Notes: generated from the sequence alone by a model not told the origin. 64,000 nt of DNA from Komagataeibacter sp. FXV3 (GCF_015155755.1 NZ_VWPI01000007.1:1-64000), one strand, 5' to 3'. Positions 1-9,841 are shown, numbered from the stretch's first letter. Numbers and translations: made by a program.

Positions 1-358
1 ATACACTTGCGTATGGGGGTGTTATGTTTCTAAAAGCAGGTGTTTCATGATGAACATAGACTGTTCACGTATGATGAATTCAGAATGCGATATCAGGTGG
101 ATGTGGAGTATATTTTGATAAATTCATAATATATAAAGGGAATATTGAAACGATGTGGATACGAATTGACGAGATTCGTCCTGTTTTCAGATATTGATAT
201 AAGATGCGGGAATATACTGTTGTTTTTATGACACAGGGGCGGATGTTATCGTAATGACGGCACATACAGACCATATCCGCAGTGACGCTACTGCCAATAT
301 CATCTGCGCATGGCATGCCGCCGCCAGTCCGGCCTGAAACAGGACATGTCGGAGAGAA
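1..358. other. No gene seen
   Basis: This stretch is AT-rich in its first half. I find no convincing coding region, RNA gene or strong hairpin. The one open frame here, on the minus strand at 80-316, has no recognisable motif and no ribosome binding site, so I do not annotate it. Confidence 0.5.
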
Positions 359-846
359 GGTAATCCCCCCATTTTTAGTGGGACGTTGAATGAGAATTCA
401 GGCAACTGTTTTTAGTTTCTGGGCGGGGGCTAACCCGCGGTTCCCCATGTTGGGTCTGTCATGGTTATATGTCCAGAGCCATTGTGTTGCGACCTCCTGT
501 AAGTCCTGAATGCCTTCAAACAGATACTACTCCAGCCATTTCTGCCGGACAGTTCTGTTGTAGCGTTCAATATAGGCGTTCTGCGGCGGATTGCCCGGTT
601 GCGTATCCATAACCTGTTCCAGACAGCCCCCCCCCGACAGGCCAGCGCAATGCTGACTCCATGATGCGACACGGCCTGTGCGGCCAGTTCCCGGCACAGG
701 TCAGGAACCGGGACGCCGCCCTCAGCCTGGCGGATCACACCCATGATCTGGGCGTCAGTAAAGCGATCACTTTTCATCAGAATCTCCTCATCCTTACGCT
801 GAGAAAATTCTCATTCAAAAGTCACTCTTTTTATGGGGGGATTACC
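359..846 (-). mobile_element. Decayed IS3-family insertion sequence
   Basis: The ends carry a 14-bp perfect inverted repeat, GGTAATCCCCCCAT at 359-372 and its complement at 833-846. Between them lie pieces of an IS3-family transposase read on the minus strand. At about 490 bp it is far shorter than the usual 1.2 kb or so, so most of the element has been lost internally. I see no clear target duplication outside the repeats. Confidence 0.8.
430..777 (-). pseudogene. IS3 transposase remnant (OrfA start fused to OrfB end)
   Basis: The N-terminus, MKSDRFTDAQIMGVIRQAEG, is the OrfA helix-turn-helix start of IS3 elements of the IS407 type. After about 40 residues the homology jumps to the C-terminal part of OrfB. 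That part is spread over two frames: an INATTEL-like stretch in the open frame, and a PPQNAYIERYNRTVRQKWLE stretch in another frame that is followed by an in-frame stop near 525. The YNRTVR and WLWTYNH blocks, typical of the integrase core C-terminus, can still be read. A large internal deletion plus frameshifts mean it cannot encode an active transposase. Confidence 0.8.
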
Positions 847-1093
847 TCTCGCAACCACTCGCGATGACTTCCACGGTGCGTCACGTCAGTGCAAGCCATT
901 CTGATTGATAAAGATGATCCTACCCAATGCCCGGTAGTCGTATACCGGATCCTACCATGGTTTTTGGGAAAGCAAGACCGCAGGTGGGACTTCCATCCAT
1001 ACGGTATTTAATTCAGGGCGCTGGCATAACAAAAATAAACAGTAATAAAGTTTCTTAACAAATACTTAGATTGGTCAATGCATATAAAATATA
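847..1093. other. Spacer without a gene
   Basis: This is non-coding spacer between the IS3 scar and the metal-efflux operon. The last 70 bases are very AT-rich and probably hold the operon promoter. I see no gene here. Confidence 0.5.
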
Positions 1094-1112
1094 AAAATGA
1101 TAATCATTTTCA
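1094..1112. promoter_or_regulatory. Fur-box-like operator
   Basis: The core ATGATAATCATTTTCAT lies inside an AT-rich promoter-like stretch about 120 bp before the first gene of the efflux operon. It matches the palindromic Fur consensus GATAATGATAATCATTATC at most positions. A Fur or Mur-type regulator using iron or manganese could bind here. This is sequence similarity only. Confidence 0.6.
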
Positions 1113-1233
1113 TAATATAAATTTCCTTTTGTAGGTGTGGTGTTCAGGTTCACGTCAGGTTTCTCTGTTATCGGTAGAAAGTCATCGTCGTGATGGCAGA
1201 AATTTATGTATAACGGGGAACAGGCGCTATATT

Positions 1234-1710
1234 ATGCAGAAGATATTGCAGGGTGGTCTGTATATAGCCTGTATTTTCTTTCTGATGGTATCGCCTGCCT
1301 GGGCAGAAAGGGGGACAGAAGGCATATGCATGACAGTTCATCAGGGCATTCGCCTGCATGTGGACGGTATGTATGGTGGTTATCCCCATTCCGTACTGCG
1401 CGATGCAGTGCTGCAGGGCGTGGCGTGTCCGTCTGATGAGGCTGAACTGCATGCGTTCACGCTGATTGCGGACCCGTCACCGCATCTGCGTATTACCGTT
1501 ACGAGGCCCATGGGGCAGGGGCAGCAGGGGGTGATTTCCGCCCGACTGTTCTTTAACGGGCATTTTGTCATTGGGGAACGTATGTCCCTTTCCCCCCTGG
1601 CGCGTTCCCAGTCTCCTTTTTCAGTGACATCTGACATCAACCTCATGATGGCGCGGCTGTGGAGCGATCTTGCCGAACGGATCAGCCACGGTGGTCCCGT
1701 CATCCCATGA
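1234..1710 (+). CDS. Small exported protein of unknown function
   Basis: This encodes 158 residues starting at ATG 1234. A GTG start at 1135 in the same frame would add 33 residues before the signal peptide and is unlikely. Residues 1-23 form a Sec signal (hydrophobic IACIFFLMVSPAWA, cleavage after AWA), so the product is probably periplasmic. The mature part has two cysteines (in GICMT and GVACPS) that might pair, and no domain I recognise. It is the first gene of the metal-efflux operon, 11 bp before the TolC-like gene and downstream of the Fur-like site. A role as a periplasmic metal-binding or accessory protein of the pump is inferred from position only. Confidence 0.65.
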   Translation: MQKILQGGLYIACIFFLMVSPAWAERGTEGICMTVHQGIRLHVDGMYGGYPHSVLRDAVLQGVACPSDEAELHAFTLIADPSPHLRITVTRPMGQGQQGVISARLFFNGHFVIGERMSLSPLARSQSPFSVTSDINLMMARLWSDLAERISHGGPVIP

Positions 1711-1721
1711 TGGCCTGAAGC

Positions 1722-2987
1722 ATGAACCACACCATGCATCCCATCCTGTCAGCCGCCATGGCCTGCGCCGTGGCGTGGGTGGCATCCGCCGGGGCTCAGG
1801 CTCAGGCTCAGGCTCCCCAGTCCGGCCCATCCTTCCATGAAGCGGTCGCAATGGCGTGGGCTATTGATCCCGTCCGTACCGAACTGCAGGTCGGCCATCA
1901 TGCCGCCCGTGCCCGCGCCAGTGCCGCAGGCTCATGGTTTGCCGGTGGCCCGACCCTGTCGGGGGAATACATGGATGATCATATGATAGGCAGTAATGAG
2001 GGCTACACAACGTATCAGGGCGGTGTGTCAGTGCCGCTGTGGCTGCCAGGGCAGGGTAGCGCCACGCAACAGGTCGCAAGCGCGGAAGCCGCGTCGATTG
2101 ATGAACAGCTCAATGTCGAACACATGGCGCTGTCCATCCGGGTGCTTGATGCCGCTGCCGCTGCCCTCATCGCCCGTACCCGGATGGATGTGGCCCATAT
2201 TCTGTATGATGCGACAGCGCGCATGGCTACCAGCGCCGCGCGTGCGGTGCATGGTGGCGAACTGGCCGCGACCGATGGGCAGATGGCGCAGGCCGCGATG
2301 GAGAACGCCCGCAATGAGCTGGCGCTGGCGCAGGAAGAGGCTGAAAATACCGCCACCGCGCTGGAGGTGCTTCTGGGGCGTCCGCTCGTGCCTGATCTGG
2401 CGCGTTATGGGGCGGGAGATGTCACACACGCCCGCTTCATCGCGCCGGGTGACATGGAAAATAATGACCCTCGCCTCAGGGTGGCGCACCGCAATGTCGA
2501 AGCCGCCGAGGCCAACATGAAGCTGGCGCGCCGTTCTTTCATGCCTAATCCGGAAATTGGTGTGGATGCCATCCATGAAAAGCAGTACGGCAGCCCGTGG
2601 GATGATCGCGTGGGACTGAATTTCAGCATTCCCTTGCCTAGCGAGGTCCGTAATACCCCCATCATGTCCGAAGCACGCAACCGGCTGGCTGCGGCCACCA
2701 GCCAGGAAACACAGGCGCGGCGCATGGTGCATCTGGAAATGACGCGGGTGCGTGAACGTCTGATCGCGGCCACTACGGCGCGGCAGGCCTCCCGCATCGC
2801 CGCCGACAGTATGGAAAAGCGTGCCACGGCACAGGAACACGCATGGCGCGTGGGCGAGGCCAGCCTGGATACGGCACTTGCCGCCCGGCAGGCGGCGGCC
2901 GGCAGCCAGATGGCCAGCGCGCGGGCCGATGTGGAATGGCATGTCGCCACCATCCGCATGCTGATCGCAACTGGCATTGTGCCATGA
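1722..2987 (+). CDS. Outer-membrane factor of metal RND pump (CzcC/CusC type)
   Basis: This 421-residue TolC-family protein forms the outer-membrane channel of a tripartite efflux pump. It starts with a signal peptide (residues 1-26, ending AGAQAQA) and has no lipobox cysteine. The sequence then shows the alanine-rich helical repeat pattern of outer-membrane factors. Strand-like segments occur around residues 62-95 (GGPTLSGEY, QGGVSVPLW) and 275-305 (NPEIGVDAI, VGLNFSIPLP), as in CzcC-like proteins. Its stop overlaps the start of the adaptor gene in an ATGA, which implies translational coupling. Metal rather than drug specificity comes from the CzcA-type inner-membrane partner downstream. Confidence 0.85.
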   Translation: MNHTMHPILSAAMACAVAWVASAGAQAQAQAPQSGPSFHEAVAMAWAIDPVRTELQVGHHAARARASAAGSWFAGGPTLSGEYMDDHMIGSNEGYTTYQGGVSVPLWLPGQGSATQQVASAEAASIDEQLNVEHMALSIRVLDAAAAALIARTRMDVAHILYDATARMATSAARAVHGGELAATDGQMAQAAMENARNELALAQEEAENTATALEVLLGRPLVPDLARYGAGDVTHARFIAPGDMENNDPRLRVAHRNVEAAEANMKLARRSFMPNPEIGVDAIHEKQYGSPWDDRVGLNFSIPLPSEVRNTPIMSEARNRLAAATSQETQARRMVHLEMTRVRERLIAATTARQASRIAADSMEKRATAQEHAWRVGEASLDTALAARQAAAGSQMASARADVEWHVATIRMLIATGIVP

Positions 2988-4135
2988 GGCACATTGCCTT
3001 TGCGCTGCTGCTTGTGGGGGCCGGTTGTCTTCCGGCCCGGGCGGAGGAAGGAACGCTGCCCCCTGTCGTGAAGCTGGATGCGGCGGCTGTTGCCAATGAA
3101 GGCGTGAGCGTCGCCAGAGCCATGCCCGGCACGGTTACGCCCGTACTGCCGACCGTAAGCTGGGTCATGCCTGATACGACGCGGGTCGTGCATATCCACC
3201 CGGCGGGTAGCGGCAAGGTGCTGGCAGTTCTTGTCCAGCCGGGCACTTCCGTGCGGCGGGGGCAGGCGCTTGTGCGCTATCAGGATCATTCCCTGCACGT
3301 TGCACGCCTGCAGGCGGTCCAGATGCGTGCGGCGCTCACGGCTGCCATTGCGGCCCGGACCGATGCGGCAGGCGCGGTGCGGCGGGCAAGGACGCTGGCA
3401 GGCGAGAGCATATCCATGGCCGAACTGCGCCGCAGGCAGGATGTGCTGGCGCAGGCGGACGCCACCATGCGGGCGCGACAGGCGGATGTAGACACGTTGG
3501 GCCACCGCTTTGCTGAGGAGTTCAATTCCTCATCGGAACAGGACAGCCAGAGTGCGGAAGATGAAACCTCCACCCTGATTTCCCCGGTCGATGGCATGGT
3601 GCAGATGATCAGTACGTCGGTGGCGGGCGACGTGGATCCGAGCATGGACGTGGCCACCGTGGCCGACCTGTCGCGTGTCTGGATCGTATCGGATATCGCG
3701 CCCGATCAGGCAGCACGGATCGCACCGGGTGGCCAGCAGGTGACACAGGCAGCCGGCGGCCCGCTGATATCACGCATCGATACGGTGGATGGCATGGCCA
3801 GTCCGCTGACCGGACTGGTCCGGGTCATAAGCAGTGTTTCCAACCCCACCGGCGCGCTGGTGCCCGGCATGGTGCTGGACGCAACACTGGCGCAGCGTGA
3901 CAGCGTGGCGGGCATTGTCGTGCCGTCCGAAGCCATCCAGCGCATTGGCGGGCGTAGCGTCGTGTTCGTGCGGGTGGACCAGACCGATTACCGGCCCGTG
4001 GTGGTTGATGTGGCGCTGGATAACGGGCGGCTGGCGGTGCTGGGTTCCGGCCTGAAGGCAGGTGAGGCAGTGGTTGGCCATGGCAGCTTCGCCCTGCGTT
4101 CTGTCATTGGTCTGGCCGGAATGGATGCCGACTGA
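2984..4135 (+). CDS. Periplasmic adaptor of metal RND pump (CzcB/CusB type)
   Basis: This 383-residue membrane-fusion protein links the RND transporter to the outer-membrane channel. I start it at ATG 2984, which overlaps the upstream stop and is followed directly by a signal peptide (RHIAFALLLVGAG, cleavage near ARA-EE). The open frame extends upstream but only as a shadow of the TolC gene. The order is barrel-sandwich half (residues 60-100, HPAGSGKVLAVLVQPGTSV), a helical hairpin at about 105-180, the second lipoyl half (TLISPVDGMVQMI), and a beta-barrel and membrane-proximal domain at the C-terminus. No histidine-rich CzcB metal-binding extension is visible. Confidence 0.88.
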   Translation: MRHIAFALLLVGAGCLPARAEEGTLPPVVKLDAAAVANEGVSVARAMPGTVTPVLPTVSWVMPDTTRVVHIHPAGSGKVLAVLVQPGTSVRRGQALVRYQDHSLHVARLQAVQMRAALTAAIAARTDAAGAVRRARTLAGESISMAELRRRQDVLAQADATMRARQADVDTLGHRFAEEFNSSSEQDSQSAEDETSTLISPVDGMVQMISTSVAGDVDPSMDVATVADLSRVWIVSDIAPDQAARIAPGGQQVTQAAGGPLISRIDTVDGMASPLTGLVRVISSVSNPTGALVPGMVLDATLAQRDSVAGIVVPSEAIQRIGGRSVVFVRVDQTDYRPVVVDVALDNGRLAVLGSGLKAGEAVVGHGSFALRSVIGLAGMDAD

Positions 4136-7100
4136 TGGTGCAGGCCTACCTTGCCACGCTGATCCGTGCGCGCATGCTGGTGCTGGGCGGGCTTGGCCTG
4201 CTGCTGGCAGCGGGCATCATGGCGGTGCCGGGCCTGCCGGTGGAGGCAGTGCCGGATATTTCACCACGGCAGGTCCTCGTCTCGGTCGTGGCCCCCGGCC
4301 TTGCGACGGAGGAAGTGGAAAAACTCATCACTTTTCCCGTAGAGGCCAGCATGACTGGCATTCCCGGCATGACCGACCTGCGCTCCGTCTCCCGTGGCGG
4401 GGTATCGGTGGTGTATGTGCAGTTTGCCGACGGGACCGACATCAACCTGGACCGCACCCGCGTCAATGAACGGATCCAGCAGGCACGCGCCGCCATATCC
4501 GTGCCCGGCATCACGGTCAGCATGGGACCGTTGGCCACCGGCATGGGGGAGATCATGCAGTTCCAGATCCGGGGCGCCGGGCGCTCGCTCATGGATCTCA
4601 ACCGCATCATGAACTGGACCGTGGTGCCGCAGATGCGCCTTGTGCCCGGCGTGGTGGATGTCAACGTCAATGGCGGGGCGGAAGAAACCTATGAGGTCAC
4701 GCTGGACCCGGCAAGGCTGATTGGCAGCAATCTTTCGGTAGGCGAGGTTTATCGCGCGGTGGACGCAGGCAACGCCGCATCCGGCGGCGGGTGGATCACT
4801 CACCATGCCGAACAGCAGGGTGTGGTCGGGCGCGGGCTGGTGGGAAGCCTTGCGGATTTTGGCAATATCGCCGTGCGCACCAACGCCGATGGTTCGGCGG
4901 TGCGGCTGCGCGACCTTGGCCACGTTACCACGGGTGCCCGCACCCGGCTGGGAGCGGTAACGCGTGACGGACAGGGCGAGATCGTGATTGGCGTGGTGAT
5001 GATGGAAAGCGGGGCCAGTTCCAACGCCACCCTTGCCGCGATAGACCATGCCCTGCCGGGTATCAGGCAGGCGCTACCCAATGGTGTCACGCTGGAACCC
5101 TATTACACCCGCGCCACCCTGACCGAACAGACCATCGCCACCGTGCGTGACAACCTCCTGATGGGGGCGGTGCTGGTGGTCGGTGTGCTGGTGGTGGTGA
5201 TAGGAAGCTGGCAGGCCGCCCTTGTCATTGCCTCGGTCATTCCGGTCGCCCTTGTCTGCGCCATGGCGGGGATGCGGCAGTTCGGCATTTCCGCCAACCT
5301 GCTCAGCCTTGGCGCGATCGACTTCGGCATGATCGTGGATGGCACGCTGGTCGTGATCGAACATCTCCTGTCGCGGCAGGAGGAAGAACCGGACGCTGAA
5401 TTCATCCCGCTGGTCATCTCGTCCGTGCAGCAGGTCATGCGCCCGGTGGGGTTTGCCATACTGGTCATCATCATGGTCTACCTGCCCATCCTGACCTTGC
5501 AGGGGATAGAGGGGCACATGTTCCGTCCCATGGCACAGACGGTCATCATGGCGCTGCTGGCGTCGCTTGCATACTGTTTCATCTGCGTGCCGGTTCTGGC
5601 GGTGCTGGCGCTGGGGGGCGTGCGGCCTGCGGGGGATACGCGGCTGATCACCACTCTGCGCCGCCCCTATACCCATATGATGACATGGGGGGAGGCCCAT
5701 CCACGCATCCTGCTCGGCGGCACGCTGGCAGTGCTGGCTGTGTCGGCGGTCCTTGCCACACGGCTGGGTGGCGAGTTTATTCCCCAGCTTGATGAAGGCG
5801 CGCTGGCGGTCACCACCACGCGGCTACCCTCCGCCTCGCTCGACACCGTGCTGGCGTCGGTCACGAAGCAGGAACAGATCCTGCGCCGCTTCCCTGAAGT
5901 GCGTTTAGTAGTCAGCAATACCGGCACATCCGCCATTCCGACCGACCCGATGGGCGTGAACGAGACCGACAGCTTCATCTTCCTCAATCCGCCCTCCACA
6001 TGGAAGACCGCCCGCACGCAGGCGGGGCTTGTGGCCGCGATGGATGACACCCTGCGCCGCGAACTGCCTGACGCGCTGTATTCGTGGAGCCAGCCGGTGC
6101 AGATGCGCATGGACGACCTGCTGTCCGGCGTGCGCACGCAGATCGCGGTATCGATCTTTGGCAATGACCTGGCCACGCTGGCCGATCTGGGCGACCGGGT
6201 GGTGGCGGTGATGTCTGCCGTCAGGGGGGCGGCAGATGTGGCAGCGGCGGGGGATGGCACCGTGCCGCTGATCGTGGCCGATATCGATCGCATGCAGGCT
6301 GCCAGCCGCAATGTGGCGGTGCAGGACATTCTGGATACGGTGGAGGCGGTTGGCGGGCATATCTGCACAAGGCCGGTAATCGTTGACAATGCCATCATCG
6401 GCACGCAGGTGCGTCTTGACCCTCGCACTGTTACATCTGCCGTCGCGGTCGGCGCGTTGCAGGTCCGGCGCATGGACGGGCAGGGAAATGTCCTGCTGTC
6501 ACAGGTGGCGCATGTGCATGAAGTTGATGGCCCGCCGCGTATAAGCCGTGACCGGGTTCGCCGGCGCATGGTGGTGCAGGCCAATGTGCGCGGGCGTGAT
6601 CTCGCGTCATTCGTGGCTGAGGCACAGGCCCGTGTGGCACGGGATGTGAAACTGCCCGCAGGTTATACCATGCAGTGGGATGGGCAGTTTCGTAACCTGC
6701 AGTCGGCGGTGCAGCGGCTGGAAATCGTGCTGCCGATTGCCCTTGGCCTGATCTTTGCGCTGCTGGTTGTGGCGTTTGGCGCGGTCAGGCCCGCGCTGCT
6801 GGTATTCATTAACCTACCGGTGGCAGCAACCGGCGGCATCGTGGCGCTGACCGTGCGGGGCATGCCGTTCAGCATTTCGGCGGGGATCGGCTTCATCGCG
6901 CTGTTTGGCGTGGCGATCCTGAACGGCGTGGTGCTGGTCAGTGAAATCGCGGCCCTGCGGGCACGGGGCATGGCCGTGGCGCAGGCGGCCTTTGCGGCTG
7001 CGCAATCCCGCTTCCGTCCCGTCATGGCCACGGCCCTTGTCGCCAGCCTTGGCTTTTTTCCCATGGCATTTTCTGAAAGCGCAGGCGCGGAAGTCGAGCG

Positions 7101-7209
7101 CCCGCTGGCCAGCGTGGTGATTGGCGGGCTGGTCACGTCCACGCTGCTGACCCTGCTGGTGCTGCCATCGCTTTATGCCCGGATGATGCGAGAAAAGGAT
7201 CAGGACTGA
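4135..7209 (+). CDS. Heavy-metal RND transporter (HME family, CzcA type)
   Basis: This 1024-residue inner-membrane proton/metal antiporter is full length for the family, with 12 predicted membrane segments and two large periplasmic loops. Transmembrane segment 4 reads AIDFGMIVDGTLVVIEH, with Asp396, Asp402 and Glu409 matching the proton-relay residues of CzcA (DFGxxxDG). This motif is typical of the Zn/Co/Cd/Ni branches. The Cu/Ag branch (CusA) has AIGAMVDA there instead, so divalent cations are the more likely substrate. The family's usual Asn after Glu409 is His here. The start ATG shares one base with the preceding stop, and its own stop overlaps the response-regulator start in the same way. 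Confidence 0.9.
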   Translation: MVQAYLATLIRARMLVLGGLGLLLAAGIMAVPGLPVEAVPDISPRQVLVSVVAPGLATEEVEKLITFPVEASMTGIPGMTDLRSVSRGGVSVVYVQFADGTDINLDRTRVNERIQQARAAISVPGITVSMGPLATGMGEIMQFQIRGAGRSLMDLNRIMNWTVVPQMRLVPGVVDVNVNGGAEETYEVTLDPARLIGSNLSVGEVYRAVDAGNAASGGGWITHHAEQQGVVGRGLVGSLADFGNIAVRTNADGSAVRLRDLGHVTTGARTRLGAVTRDGQGEIVIGVVMMESGASSNATLAAIDHALPGIRQALPNGVTLEPYYTRATLTEQTIATVRDNLLMGAVLVVGVLVVVIGSWQAALVIASVIPVALVCAMAGMRQFGISANLLSLGAIDFGMIVDGTLVVIEHLLSRQEEEPDAEFIPLVISSVQQVMRPVGFAILVIIMVYLPILTLQGIEGHMFRPMAQTVIMALLASLAYCFICVPVLAVLALGGVRPAGDTRLITTLRRPYTHMMTWGEAHPRILLGGTLAVLAVSAVLATRLGGEFIPQLDEGALAVTTTRLPSASLDTVLASVTKQEQILRRFPEVRLVVSNTGTSAIPTDPMGVNETDSFIFLNPPSTWKTARTQAGLVAAMDDTLRRELPDALYSWSQPVQMRMDDLLSGVRTQIAVSIFGNDLATLADLGDRVVAVMSAVRGAADVAAAGDGTVPLIVADIDRMQAASRNVAVQDILDTVEAVGGHICTRPVIVDNAIIGTQVRLDPRTVTSAVAVGALQVRRMDGQGNVLLSQVAHVHEVDGPPRISRDRVRRRMVVQANVRGRDLASFVAEAQARVARDVKLPAGYTMQWDGQFRNLQSAVQRLEIVLPIALGLIFALLVVAFGAVRPALLVFINLPVAATGGIVALTVRGMPFSISAGIGFIALFGVAILNGVVLVSEIAALRARGMAVAQAAFAAAQSRFRPVMATALVASLGFFPMAFSESAGAEVERPLASVVIGGLVTSTLLTLLVLPSLYARMMREKDQD

Positions 7210-7880
7210 TGCGTATCCTTATTGTGGAAGATGAACAGGACCTGGGAGCGGCGGTGCAGGAACGCGTGCGGCTGGAGGGACATGCCGTGGACTGGTTCAC
7301 GACGCTGGAGGATGCGCGCGCGGCCATGGCGACGGTGGATTATGATTTCATGCTGCTTGATCTTGGTCTACCGGATGGGAACGGGCGCAACCTGCTGCGT
7401 GACATCCGCCGGACACCATCGAATATCGCCATTCTCATCACCACGGCGGAAGACCAGATCAGCGACCGTATCGCAGGCCTGTCCGACGGGGCGGATGATT
7501 ATATCGTCAAGCCCTATGACCTGAATGAACTCGTGGCCCGTATCGCTGCCGTTGCGCGGCGCTATGCGGTCCCCCGCAGGCGGCCCCATTACCACATTGG
7601 CGAGATTACGATTGACCGGGAAAGCCGCTCGGTATCACGCAATGGGCGGTTGCTGGATCTGACCGCACGTGAATGGGCCATTATGGAGTTGCTGTCGCGC
7701 AATCCCGGCCGGATCTATTCACGCCCGCAGATTGACACGGCCCTGTATGCGCTGGACCAGGATGTGGATAGCAACACGGTTGAGGTTTTCATAAGCCGCC
7801 TGCGCAAGAAGGTGGGTAATAAGGTTATCAGGACTGTCCGTGGTCGTGGTTACTGTCTGACCGATGGTGAAACCGTATGA
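7209..7880 (+). CDS. OmpR-family response regulator
   Basis: This is a 223-residue transcription factor with an N-terminal receiver domain (residues 1-115) and a C-terminal winged helix (about 125-218). The acidic pocket is EDE at residues 7-9, the phosphoacceptor is Asp51 (LLDLGLPD), and the conserved Thr/Lys pair is Thr78-79 and Lys101 (DYIVKPYD). The DNA-binding end has the usual VEVFISRLRKKV and RTVRGRGYCL motifs. It is coupled to the pump gene upstream (TGATG) and the kinase downstream (ATGA). It most likely controls this same operon, as CzcR or CusR do, but the signal metal cannot be read from the sequence. Confidence 0.92.
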   Translation: MRILIVEDEQDLGAAVQERVRLEGHAVDWFTTLEDARAAMATVDYDFMLLDLGLPDGNGRNLLRDIRRTPSNIAILITTAEDQISDRIAGLSDGADDYIVKPYDLNELVARIAAVARRYAVPRRRPHYHIGEITIDRESRSVSRNGRLLDLTAREWAIMELLSRNPGRIYSRPQIDTALYALDQDVDSNTVEVFISRLRKKVGNKVIRTVRGRGYCLTDGETV

Positions 7881-9226
7881 AGAACTGGAGCCTTGCCACC
7901 CGGATTGTCAGTGGTGTCCTGAGCATCGTGACGCTCAGCCTGCTGGCCCTCAGTCTTGCCGTCGCGGGGTTCACTCGCTACGAAATAACTGAACGGCTGG
8001 ACAACTCCCTGCAGGAAGTTTCCGAACGGCTGCAGGCCACCATCGCGACACAGCCCCATGGATCGCGCGATACTGTTGCGTGGGTACCCGATGTCGGGCC
8101 ACGCACACTTGCCTATCAGGTGGTCGATCAGTCAGGGCATGTCGTGTTGCGCTCACAGAATGCGCCGGTTCGGTCTTTTGTGTCAGATATCCATACCGGG
8201 TTTGCCGATATGCCCCGTTTCCGGGTCTATGTTGCGGCGCCGACTGCCACGGCCTACCGTGTCCTGGTAGGGGAGCCTACGTTGCATCGTCGTGGTGCCA
8301 CGTGGCGCGCAACGGCGATTGCCATCCTGCCAATACTGGTTTTCCTGCCAGTCATCTGGCTGCTGGTGCGCCTGATCGTGCGACGGGCCCTGCGCCCGCT
8401 GGACCGTCTGCATGATGAAATGCAATCCCGTGGCAGCGGCAACCTGCGGCCCATCCCGTCGCTTGATCTGCCGGTCGAGCTTGTATCTATCCAGCATGCC
8501 GTCAATACCCTCCTGTCGCGACTGGAAACCGCCCTGTCCACCGAGCGGGCCTTTGCCGCCAGCGCCGCGCATGAACTGCGCAACCCGCTGGCTGCCCTGC
8601 TGGCGCAGGCGCAGATGCTGGGCCGCATGGTACCTACGGGTTCGGATGCGGTCCGGCGGGTGGAAATCATCGCGGACCGGACCCGCCGGCTGGGACAGAC
8701 AGTGGAAAAACTACTGCAGTTTTCCCGCGCATCCTCGGGTGTTGCCTTCCGGCGCAACCGCTTCGATCTGCTGACCGTGCTACGTGTCCTGGCTGACGAT
8801 CTGGACCATAACCCGCGCGACGGGTGCGGCATCATCCTGAATGCAAACGGGATCAGCCACATATTCGTGCATGGTGACATGGATGCGACCGGCATCATGC
8901 TGCGTAACCTGCTTGAAAACGCGTTGCTGCATGGGATGGGCAACATGCCGGTGAATGTGACCGTCCTGCCGGATGGTAGCATTGATATCATCAACGATTG
9001 CGCGGCCTTGGCACCTGACATACTGGCGCGGCTGACCAATCCGTTCGTGCGCGGTGGAACAGGCACGCGCGGCAGCGGCCTCGGTCTGGCCATCGCCAGC
9101 AATATCGCCAGGCAGATGGACGCGGCCGTGTGCCTGCGTTCCCCCCTTTCGAAATCAGGCAGGGGGTTTGGCGTCCGCATTACTTTTCCCGTCCCTGACG
9201 TGAAGCAGTCACCGGGTGAAGCTTGA
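7877..9226 (+). CDS. Sensor histidine kinase of the metal pump operon
   Basis: This 449-residue membrane kinase has a first membrane helix at about residues 9-33 and a periplasmic sensor region to about 135. A second helix (AIAILPILVFLPVIWLLV) leads into a HAMP-like linker (RALRPLDRLHDEM). The dimerisation/phosphotransfer box is SAAHELRNPL with His232. The ATPase domain keeps the N box (RNLLENALLHG) and a glycine box (GSGLGLAIASNIAR). The start overlaps the response-regulator stop as ATGA. By position it should sense periplasmic metal and phosphorylate the regulator. I see no histidine- or cysteine-rich metal site in the sensor loop. Confidence 0.9.
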   Translation: MKNWSLATRIVSGVLSIVTLSLLALSLAVAGFTRYEITERLDNSLQEVSERLQATIATQPHGSRDTVAWVPDVGPRTLAYQVVDQSGHVVLRSQNAPVRSFVSDIHTGFADMPRFRVYVAAPTATAYRVLVGEPTLHRRGATWRATAIAILPILVFLPVIWLLVRLIVRRALRPLDRLHDEMQSRGSGNLRPIPSLDLPVELVSIQHAVNTLLSRLETALSTERAFAASAAHELRNPLAALLAQAQMLGRMVPTGSDAVRRVEIIADRTRRLGQTVEKLLQFSRASSGVAFRRNRFDLLTVLRVLADDLDHNPRDGCGIILNANGISHIFVHGDMDATGIMLRNLLENALLHGMGNMPVNVTVLPDGSIDIINDCAALAPDILARLTNPFVRGGTGTRGSGLGLAIASNIARQMDAAVCLRSPLSKSGRGFGVRITFPVPDVKQSPGEA

Positions 9227-9274
9227 GACTGCGCGTTCAGCTTCGCGTCATATGGAACTGATACGCATATTGGC

Positions 9275-9841
9275 ATGATACAGGAAACGTCCCCGGACCA
9301 TATGCGCTATGATGTGCCGACAGTCCTTTTCCACTGGAGTTGTGCGGCACTCATCGTGCTTCAGTTCATAAGCGCGAATATATGGAACCTGTTTCGCCAC
9401 TCGCTGCATCACCAACTTGTGGTTACCCACCTGACAGCTGGAATGGTGCTGAGCGTTTTGTTGCCCTTGCGCATCGCGTGGCGGATTGGGTGGGGGCGGC
9501 GCATATCGGCGTCAGACCGCAGGATGGATGCTGTTGCAGCCCGAAGCGTTGAGTACAGCCTGTACGGACTGACCATGATGGAAATCTGCCTTGGGTATCT
9601 GTGGCGATGGGGAAACGGACAGGCCATGAGTTTCCTGTCCGTGCAGATCATGCCTCCGTTTGGGAAATTTTCGACACGGATCGTGGGCCTGCTGCATGAA
9701 CTACATATGTGGAATGGCTGGCTGATCATGTTGCTTGCTACCGGTCATGCACTGGCAGCGTGTTTTCATTACTTCATCCGTCGCGACAATGTTTTGAAGC
9801 GCATGCTCATTACAAGGAACATATTCAATGAACGTAATTGA
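9275..9841 (+). CDS. Cytochrome b561-family membrane protein
   Basis: This is a 188-residue four-helix membrane cytochrome of the bacterial YodB/CybB type. Histidines expected to hold two b hemes occur in each helix: His20 (LFHWSC), the group at 45-52 (HHQLVVTH), His141/His144 (LHELHMW), and His158 and His165. The start is uncertain. ATG 9302 (MRYDVPTVLFHW) also fits the family, where RYD lies close to the N-terminus. It sits 48 bp after the kinase and overlaps the next gene by 14 bp, so it probably belongs to the same transcript. It may pass electrons from quinol to a periplasmic or metal substrate. The partner is unknown. Confidence 0.82.
   Translation: MIQETSPDHMRYDVPTVLFHWSCAALIVLQFISANIWNLFRHSLHHQLVVTHLTAGMVLSVLLPLRIAWRIGWGRRISASDRRMDAVAARSVEYSLYGLTMMEICLGYLWRWGNGQAMSFLSVQIMPPFGKFSTRIVGLLHELHMWNGWLIMLLATGHALAACFHYFIRRDNVLKRMLITRNIFNERN

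Noticed and set aside
80-316. 78-codon minus-strand frame near the left end
   Set aside because: It has no motif, no ribosome site and AT-rich codon use unlike the real genes.
2843-2983. Upstream extension of the metal-pump adaptor frame
   Set aside because: It lies wholly inside the TolC gene and lacks a signal peptide. ATG 2984 gives the proper start and the usual ATGA overlap.
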